Shown here one piece after another: positions 51,383-55,955 of a stretch of 55,955 bases of DNA (the stretch's first letter is position 1; each line of letters starts with the position of its first letter). The translations under genes and the position numbers were made by a program. The stretch is from assembly GCF_009724685.1 (NCBI RefSeq), contig NZ_WMEF01000019.1:1-55955 (forward strand), written 5' to 3'. This DNA is from Lysinibacillus cavernae (GTDB taxonomy: Bacteria > Bacillota > Bacilli > Bacillales_A > Planococcaceae). The notes beneath the pieces are model-generated. The model had not been told where the DNA came from, made no database searches, and saw only the letters and a list, made by a program, of their open reading frames with translations.

Positions 51383-51509
51383 AAATTTAAATTCCTTCCT
51401 GTATCTAAACCAAAAAGAGTGGGACTACTCCCAATTCTACTTTTTGTAAAGAAACATTACAGTGGTTCATATTATATTGGCAAATTGCCAAATCAAAATT
51501 TGAAAAAAG

Positions 51510-51538
51510 CCCGCGCCTATATGAGAACGAGACACGGG
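51510..51538 (-). terminator. yaaR terminator
   Basis: Minus-strand stem CCCGTG/CGCGGG followed by CTTTTTT, starting 2 bases after the yaaR stop. A weaker GGGA/TCCC hairpin with U-tract lies at about 51412-51440. Confidence 0.7.
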
Positions 51539-51540
51539 TT

Positions 51541-51981
51541 TTACATATATAAATTAATTAGTAAGCCTTTAATCTCACCGATTTTATCAAGGAGGTCAAT
51601 CGCTTCTTTTTCTTCGTCTAAGATATCTTGGGCAAGTTCGACAAGACGTGTATCAATGGTTTCAATGATTTTTAAGCGTCTTCCTTCACCAAAACGATTC
51701 CATGTATGTGATTGTTTTAAGTCCATACCATGTTCTACTGTCTCTTGTAGAAAACGTTTAACAAGCATTTTAAACTTAGCAAGTTCTCGTAAATTACGTG
51801 ATCTTGCAACGCGATCACCTGCACTAGATATATCTCCTAACAAACGTGTTAGTTGTTCTGTTTGCAGCTTGTTTCCTTGCTTGACCACCATATCTCCAAA
51901 TCGGTTATTTTGATTATTATTTTGTAGTGGCTCTTTGCGATTTGTATTTAACCCGACACGTATATCTTGATTAATTTTCAA
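51541..51981 (-). CDS. yaaR: YaaR family protein (DUF327)
   Basis: Small, mainly helical cytoplasmic protein of unknown function, conserved between darA and holB in Bacilli. The family core is visible: LLGDISSAGDRVARSRNLRE, KMLVKRFLQETVEHG and HTWNRFGEGRRLKIIETID. Length is 146 aa. The start is TTG at 51981, with GGGGG about 10 bases upstream. It has a strong hairpin upstream and a terminator downstream, so its expression may be separate from its neighbours. Confidence 0.9.
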   Translation of the reverse strand: MKINQDIRVGLNTNRKEPLQNNNQNNRFGDMVVKQGNKLQTEQLTRLLGDISSAGDRVARSRNLRELAKFKMLVKRFLQETVEHGMDLKQSHTWNRFGEGRRLKIIETIDTRLVELAQDILDEEKEAIDLLDKIGEIKGLLINLYM

Positions 51982-52036
51982 GCTGGTTTCGCCCCCACTA
52001 TCTTTATCTCTTTCTCCTTGGCATCATTGCATTAGG

Positions 52037-52075
52037 ATAAATATTAGGCTGCTCACATCAGCCTAATATTTATCT
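52037..52075. other. Perfect 16-bp hairpin between darA and yaaR
   Basis: GATAAATATTAGGCTG and its exact complement with a 7-base loop. No clear U-tract follows on the minus strand (TTTATCC); the plus-strand side continues TTATATAAAA. It may be a terminator, a processing site or an mRNA-stabilising stem inside the operon. Confidence 0.7.
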
Positions 52076-52122
52076 TATATAAAATCAGTGATTTCTACTG
52101 GTACAACAAAGGAGGCTACTTT

Positions 52123-52458
<336 letters not shown>

Positions 52459-52574
52459 TCACCCCTTTTATAAAATTAACCTAAATAGGTTTAAATACTA
52501 TTCCTAAGCGTTGCATTTATAAACATTTATACTTCCATTATTTATATTGTCCGTTGAGGATCAATTACCCATCA

Positions 52575-52650
52575 GCGTAAATGAATCTAGATTTTTTCGA
52601 ATTTGCTCAAACAGCTCCTCTTCAAAATCTGTAACATGCGCTGGAGGATT
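52575..52650 (+). repeat. Dispersed intergenic repeat, partial copy E
   Basis: TCTAGATTTTTTCGAA matches copy D and the left end of copy B, and CTCCTCTTCAAAATCTGTAAC resembles the middle of copy A (CCTCTCTCAAAATCTGCGAC; both given without flanks). The intervening module is absent, so this looks like an internally deleted copy. Confidence 0.5.
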
Positions 52651-52687
52651 TATCTTAATTCGCAAGTTTCTACTGATTAAGATAAAT
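52648..52687. other. 12-bp inverted repeat downstream of tmk
   Basis: ATTTATCTTAAT and its exact complement, 16-base loop, about 50 bases after the tmk stop. No U-tract follows on the minus strand. It could be a weak terminator or the boundary of repeat copy E. Confidence 0.45.
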
Positions 52688-52735
52688 TAATGGATAGTAT
52701 CATTATATCACAATGTTGTGGACAACTTCATGCTT

Positions 52736-53365
52736 TTACTGCATCGCTTCCAATAATAATAGCCATACTTCTTCAACAACACGCTCAATATCTTGGTCTG
52801 CATTCACCACACGTATACGTTCTGGGTATCGCTCTACTAGTTGTAAATACCCTTCACGTACCGTCTGATGAAATGTCAAACTTTCAACATCTAAACGATT
52901 TACTTCCCGATTGCCAGTTGCATAAATACGTGCTAAACCAACCTCTGGTGCAAGATCAAATAAAATGGTCACGTCAGGTAATTTCTTTCCAATAGCGAAC
53001 TCATTAATGGAAAGTACCTCATCGACACCAATTCCCCTTGCATAACCTTGATAAGCTAAAGATGAATCGATAAAACGATCACATATTACCAATTTCCCAG
53101 CATCTAAAGCAGGTCGTACTTTTTCAAAATAATGCTGACTTCTTGCGGCAGCATATAATAATGCTTCAGTACGTTCGTCCATTGCTGTATGTGCAGGATT
53201 TAAAATGATGGTTCTTATTTTTTCCGCAATTTCTATTCCACCTGGTTCTCTCGTTGCTAGAACATCAATATTTTTTTCGGCTAATCGCTGTGCTATCATT
53301 TGAATGACTGTTGTTTTTCCTGCTCCTTCTGGACCTTCGAATGTAATAAATAAATTGCTATTCAT
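52736..53365 (-). CDS. tmk: Thymidylate kinase
   Basis: Phosphorylates dTMP to dTDP for DNA synthesis. The P-loop [14 protein letters not shown] (GPEGAGKT at 11-18), [14 protein letters not shown] and [16 protein letters not shown] are present. Length is 209 aa. GGAGG precedes the ATG. It follows yaaO by 17 bp, which suggests co-transcription. Confidence 0.97.
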   Translation of the reverse strand: MNSNLFITFEGPEGAGKTTVIQMIAQRLAEKNIDVLATREPGGIEIAEKIRTIILNPAHTAMDERTEALLYAAARSQHYFEKVRPALDAGKLVICDRFIDSSLAYQGYARGIGVDEVLSINEFAIGKKLPDVTILFDLAPEVGLARIYATGNREVNRLDVESLTFHQTVREGYLQLVERYPERIRVVNADQDIERVVEEVWLLLLEAMQ

Positions 53366-53382
53366 GCTGTTATTGCCTCCAA

Positions 53383-54816
53383 CTAATTAATGACCTGAAT
53401 CATTTTTTCTGCTAAACGATGATTTCCTTGGAATGTCGCACCTGCTGCTAGTAGTTCTTCCAATTGACTTAACTTTGCCACTGTTATTCTTTCTCCTGGC
53501 ACAAGCAATGGAATGCCCGGTGGATAAGGAATAATCATACTTGCTGAAATCCGTCCTATTGTACGCATATATGGTAACCATTCTTTATTTAATAATGCAA
53601 TCTCACTAAAGGTATAAATAGGTTCTGTAATCGATACAAAGCGATAGGCTGTTTGAGAAGCTGTTTTGCTATCAGTTTTATCTGTGTTTAATAACATTGT
53701 TATAGCTTCCTTTATTCGGACTCTTATTTCAGCAAATGGGTAGGTATGTCCCTGCTTCAGTAAAGGTAACACAAGTAAGACCTGATTCGCATCAGCTAGC
53801 TCCCCATAGACATGTTTTGCTTCTAAAGCTTTCTGTAATTGAAAACCACTATAACCATTCACACGTAACAATAGTTTGAGTGGATCATCTACTTCAATTA
53901 CTTCCAATGAACCAATTGATCGTAACGCCTCAACCCATTGATTCTTTTTTTCTATTATATATGCCCCATCACTCTCCATATATGTCTGTACATAATAACG
54001 TGCATCATCTAATGAAGCTAATAACACATAAGATGGGCTACTAGATTGTAGCATACGTAAATAGTGATGTATTTTGTCAGCATCTATCAACTTCGACTTA
54101 ACATGCATAAAGGATGCCATCGTCATAGCTGGTAGTGTCTTATGCGCTGATTGTACAACAACATCTGCACCAAACGACAAAGTGGATGGTTGAAATAAAG
54201 TACATGCATTAAAGTGAGCGCCATGTGCTTCATCAACCAATACAGGGATTCCTATTTCATGACAAAAGTCAATTTGTTGCTGTATTTCATTAGAAGTCAT
54301 CCCATAATAAGTAGGATATGTTAAAACGACTGCTTTCGCCTCTGAATAATTTTCAACAGCTTCTTTAAGGTCGTTATATGTCACATGTGTTGCCGTTAAC
54401 GTTCGTTCATCCCATATTGGTGACACAAATATTGGCTTGGCCCCAACAAGTTCAATGGCGTGAAAAATAGATTTATGTGCATTACGCTGAACAATAATGG
54501 TATCGCCTTTATTACAAGTAGCATAAATCATTGCTAAATTTCCAACAGTAGAGCCACCCACTAGAAAAAAACTTTTCATCGCTCCATATGTATCTGCTAA
54601 TAAATTTTCTGCTTCTAATATCATTTCCTCAGGATAGTGCAAATCATCCAAACCTGTTAATTCAGTTACATCATAGCGCATAACATCTTTAAATGCTTGC
54701 GGAAGATGGGACAGTTCACCATGCTTATGACCGGGGACATGAAAAGAAATATTTTGTTGTTGTCGAAAACGTTCTAATCCCTCTATAATTGGCTTTTTCT
54801 TTTGCAAAACAAACAC
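53383..54816 (-). CDS. yaaO: Orn/Lys/Arg decarboxylase family protein (YaaO)
   Basis: PLP fold-type I enzyme of the short form that lacks the N-terminal wing domain, so 477 aa. [30 protein letters not shown] and the Schiff-base motif [11 protein letters not shown] (K226) are all visible, so it should be active. The substrate (arginine, lysine or ornithine) cannot be told from sequence. The GTG at 54816 is kept, but its ribosome binding site is poor; TTG at 54807 is an alternative. Two TATAAT-like -10 sequences with weak -35s lie just upstream. Confidence 0.88.
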   Translation of the reverse strand: MFVLQKKKPIIEGLERFRQQQNISFHVPGHKHGELSHLPQAFKDVMRYDVTELTGLDDLHYPEEMILEAENLLADTYGAMKSFFLVGGSTVGNLAMIYATCNKGDTIIVQRNAHKSIFHAIELVGAKPIFVSPIWDERTLTATHVTYNDLKEAVENYSEAKAVVLTYPTYYGMTSNEIQQQIDFCHEIGIPVLVDEAHGAHFNACTLFQPSTLSFGADVVVQSAHKTLPAMTMASFMHVKSKLIDADKIHHYLRMLQSSSPSYVLLASLDDARYYVQTYMESDGAYIIEKKNQWVEALRSIGSLEVIEVDDPLKLLLRVNGYSGFQLQKALEAKHVYGELADANQVLLVLPLLKQGHTYPFAEIRVRIKEAITMLLNTDKTDSKTASQTAYRFVSITEPIYTFSEIALLNKEWLPYMRTIGRISASMIIPYPPGIPLLVPGERITVAKLSQLEELLAAGATFQGNHRLAEKMIQVIN

Positions 54817-54896
54817 CCAATTTCGTTAGATTCTTATTTAATTATACGAGATTATAACGTGATAAAAAAGCTATCCCATGACAAGGTACTCCATAT

Positions 54897-54941
54897 TTAC
54901 TTGTTAAACAAAAAATTTTCAACAAAATGTCTTATTATCAT
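54897..54941 (-). CDS. Possible 14-codon leader peptide upstream of yaaO
   Basis: ATG at 54941 with a perfect GGAGG 8 bases upstream encodes MIIRHFVENFLFNK and then stops (TAA), 80 bases before the yaaO start. It contains four Phe and no run of a single regulatory amino acid. A short GCTTTTTT stretch lies between it and yaaO, but the hairpin before it is weak. May be chance. Confidence 0.3.
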   Translation of the reverse strand: MIIRHFVENFLFNK

Positions 54942-54964
54942 AAATTACACCTCCGTGTCATGAC

Positions 54965-55268
54965 GTCCAGAATAATGTAAAGTTGACGAGTAATCATTAA
55001 CCTAAAATCGTCACGACCTGTGATAACTTTCAACTGACCTGTGTCATGAGACCTCTTTTGAAATATATAGCATCCGTTGAAGGCTTGGGGATACACGATA
55101 CTGGTCACAACGCCCCGTCATTGCCACAGGACGTGGCGTTTTTTTACGCTGTTCCGCTTATTTCAACGGGCGTTTGAACACCCACCGAAAAAATCAATAC
55201 AGGCATTCATCTCCCACTACCGAATAGAGAATCTTTTGTACCTGACGCTTCACTTTCGACACAAAAAC
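54965..55268 (+). repeat. Dispersed intergenic repeat, copy C
   Basis: Contains AGTTGACGAGTAATCATTAA, CAACTGACCTGTGTCATG (also in copy A) and a hairpin AACGCCCCGTC/GACGTGGCGTT (55109-55140) running into TTTTTTT. CGTTTGAACACCC, GGCATTCATCTCCCACTA and CTTCACTTTCG follow in the same order as copy A. It fills the gap between yaaO and the CoxG-like gene. On the plus strand the hairpin looks like a terminator, but no plus-strand gene precedes it. Confidence 0.75.
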
Positions 55269-55348
55269 ATTTGCTAAATCCAGATAGAACCGACCAATTC
55301 CTTCAACTGTAATATCGGGCTATCCCATCCTTTATACAACTCATAAGA

Positions 55349-55786
55349 CTATTCTTTCACTACTTTAACGGCCATTTCTTCCACTAATTGTTCCACTAGC
55401 GGCGGTACAAAATTATTTAATACCGGATTCATCATTGCTGATAAAAACCCACTAGCCTTCATTGTTAAATTACCGATAAGTTGGATTGACCCATCTTGAT
55501 TTTGTTTTATTTCAAATGAACCATCGCCATCTATCGGATCTGATAAACCTTCTAAATCAAAAATCACTTGATGAGAAGTAGATTTTTTTACTTTAAGTTC
55601 CACTTTAACGGCCTTTTGAATAATGCCAAAATCACCTTGGAAAACCCAAATCATATCCTTTTCATTTAGTAACTCGTGATGTAAGTAACCTGGTATTAAT
55701 ACAGCCCATTGTTCTCTATTTTGAATAAATTCCTCTAATTTTTCTTTCTGTATAGAAATATCCTTACCGTAATATCCTGTTGCCAA
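55349..55786 (-). CDS. CoxG/SRPBCC (START-like) family protein
   Basis: 145-aa soluble protein resembling the carbon monoxide dehydrogenase subunit G/polyketide cyclase fold. WAVLIPGYLHHELLNEKD, GDFGIIQKAVKVEL and DPIDGDGSFEI fit the alternating strands of that fold, and a C-terminal helix closes the ligand cavity. Such proteins bind hydrophobic ligands; the real ligand is unknown and no CO dehydrogenase genes are nearby. The start is TTG at 55786, with AAAGGGG 9 bases upstream. It occupies the place of csfB-xpaC-yaaN in B. subtilis. Confidence 0.7.
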   Translation of the reverse strand: MATGYYGKDISIQKEKLEEFIQNREQWAVLIPGYLHHELLNEKDMIWVFQGDFGIIQKAVKVELKVKKSTSHQVIFDLEGLSDPIDGDGSFEIKQNQDGSIQLIGNLTMKASGFLSAMMNPVLNNFVPPLVEQLVEEMAVKVVKE

Positions 55787-55872
55787 TACATTGCACCCCT
55801 TTATATGTTTTTATCACTACATTTAATTTTAACATTTTATGGGTGTTTATAAGTGAAAGGAAATATAAAAAA

Positions 55873-55892
55873 ACCACTGATTTCTCAGTGGT
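55873..55892 (-). terminator. rRNA operon terminator
   Basis: Minus-strand stem ACCACTGA/TCAGTGGT with GAAA tetraloop, followed by TTTTTTATATTT, 11 bases after the 5S rRNA end. Confidence 0.95.
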
Positions 55893-55902
55893 TACTTTTT
55901 TT

Positions 55903-55955
55903 GCTTAGCGACGTCCTACTCTCACAGGGGGAAGCCCCCAACTACCATCGGCGCT
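55903..55955 (-). rRNA. rrf: 5S ribosomal RNA, 3' part
   Basis: The minus strand reads AGCGCCGATGGTAGTTGGGG, then the conserved CCCCTGTGAGAGTAGGACG and TCGCTAAGC end of Bacillaceae 5S rRNA. The 5' half lies beyond the window edge. It marks the end of an rRNA operon upstream of the CoxG-like gene, like rrnA in B. subtilis. Confidence 0.96.

Overview
The window looks like a core chromosomal segment of a low-GC, endospore-forming Bacillaceae/Caryophanaceae bacterium. Protein sequences and gene order fit Lysinibacillus or a close relative best; that genus call is inference from recognition, not from a search. Almost every gene lies on the minus strand, and the order matches the Bacillus subtilis yaaO-to-lysS region read backwards. 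The segment sits between two ribosomal RNA operons in the same orientation. The right edge cuts into a 5S rRNA gene with its terminator. The left edge is the promoter and leader region of another operon whose 16S gene would lie beyond position 1.

Right to left, the direction of transcription, the layout is as follows. First come a START/CoxG-like gene, a PLP-dependent decarboxylase (yaaO), tmk, the c-di-AMP receptor darA, yaaR, holB, ricT, yabA, trmN6, yazA and rsmI, with abrB divergent on the plus strand. Next are metG, tatD, yabE, rnmV, rsmA, veg, sspF, ispE, purR, ridA, spoVG, glmU, prs, ctc, pth, fin and mfd. Then come spoVT, a flippase, yabN, rqcP, yabP, yabQ, divIC and yabR. A plus-strand tRNA cluster (Gly, Met, Glu) and a small plus-strand membrane-protein gene separate this block from spoIIE, tilS, hpt, ftsH, an aldo/keto reductase, coaX, hslO and a PrsA/YacD-like foldase. 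The last group is cysK, the folate operon pabB-pabA-pabC-folP-folB-folK, dusB, lysS and one unrecognised small gene.

The genes cover DNA replication and repair (holB, tmk, yabA, mfd), translation and tRNA/rRNA modification (metG, lysS, tilS, trmN6, rsmI, rsmA, dusB, rqcP, pth), and PRPP, purine, cell-wall and folate metabolism (prs, hpt, purR, glmU, folate genes, coaX, cysK). They also cover sporulation and its switches (spoIIE, spoVT, spoVG, sspF, fin, yabP, yabQ, ricT, abrB). Several regulatory sites are readable: near-consensus sigma-A promoters, tandem Spo0A boxes ahead of abrB, a sigma-H-like site ahead of spoVG, sigma-F/G-like sites ahead of fin, spoVT and sspF, and many rho-independent terminators.

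No prophage, IS element, CRISPR array or defence system is visible. The least explained feature is a dispersed intergenic repeat family. It has three nearly full copies (about 9.7, 31.7 and 55.1 kb) and at least two partial copies (33.1 and 52.6 kb), with conserved modules and hairpins. Other points of interest are gene gains and losses relative to B. subtilis, a possible 14-codon leader ORF ahead of yaaO, and a perfect 16-bp hairpin inside the darA-yaaR gap.
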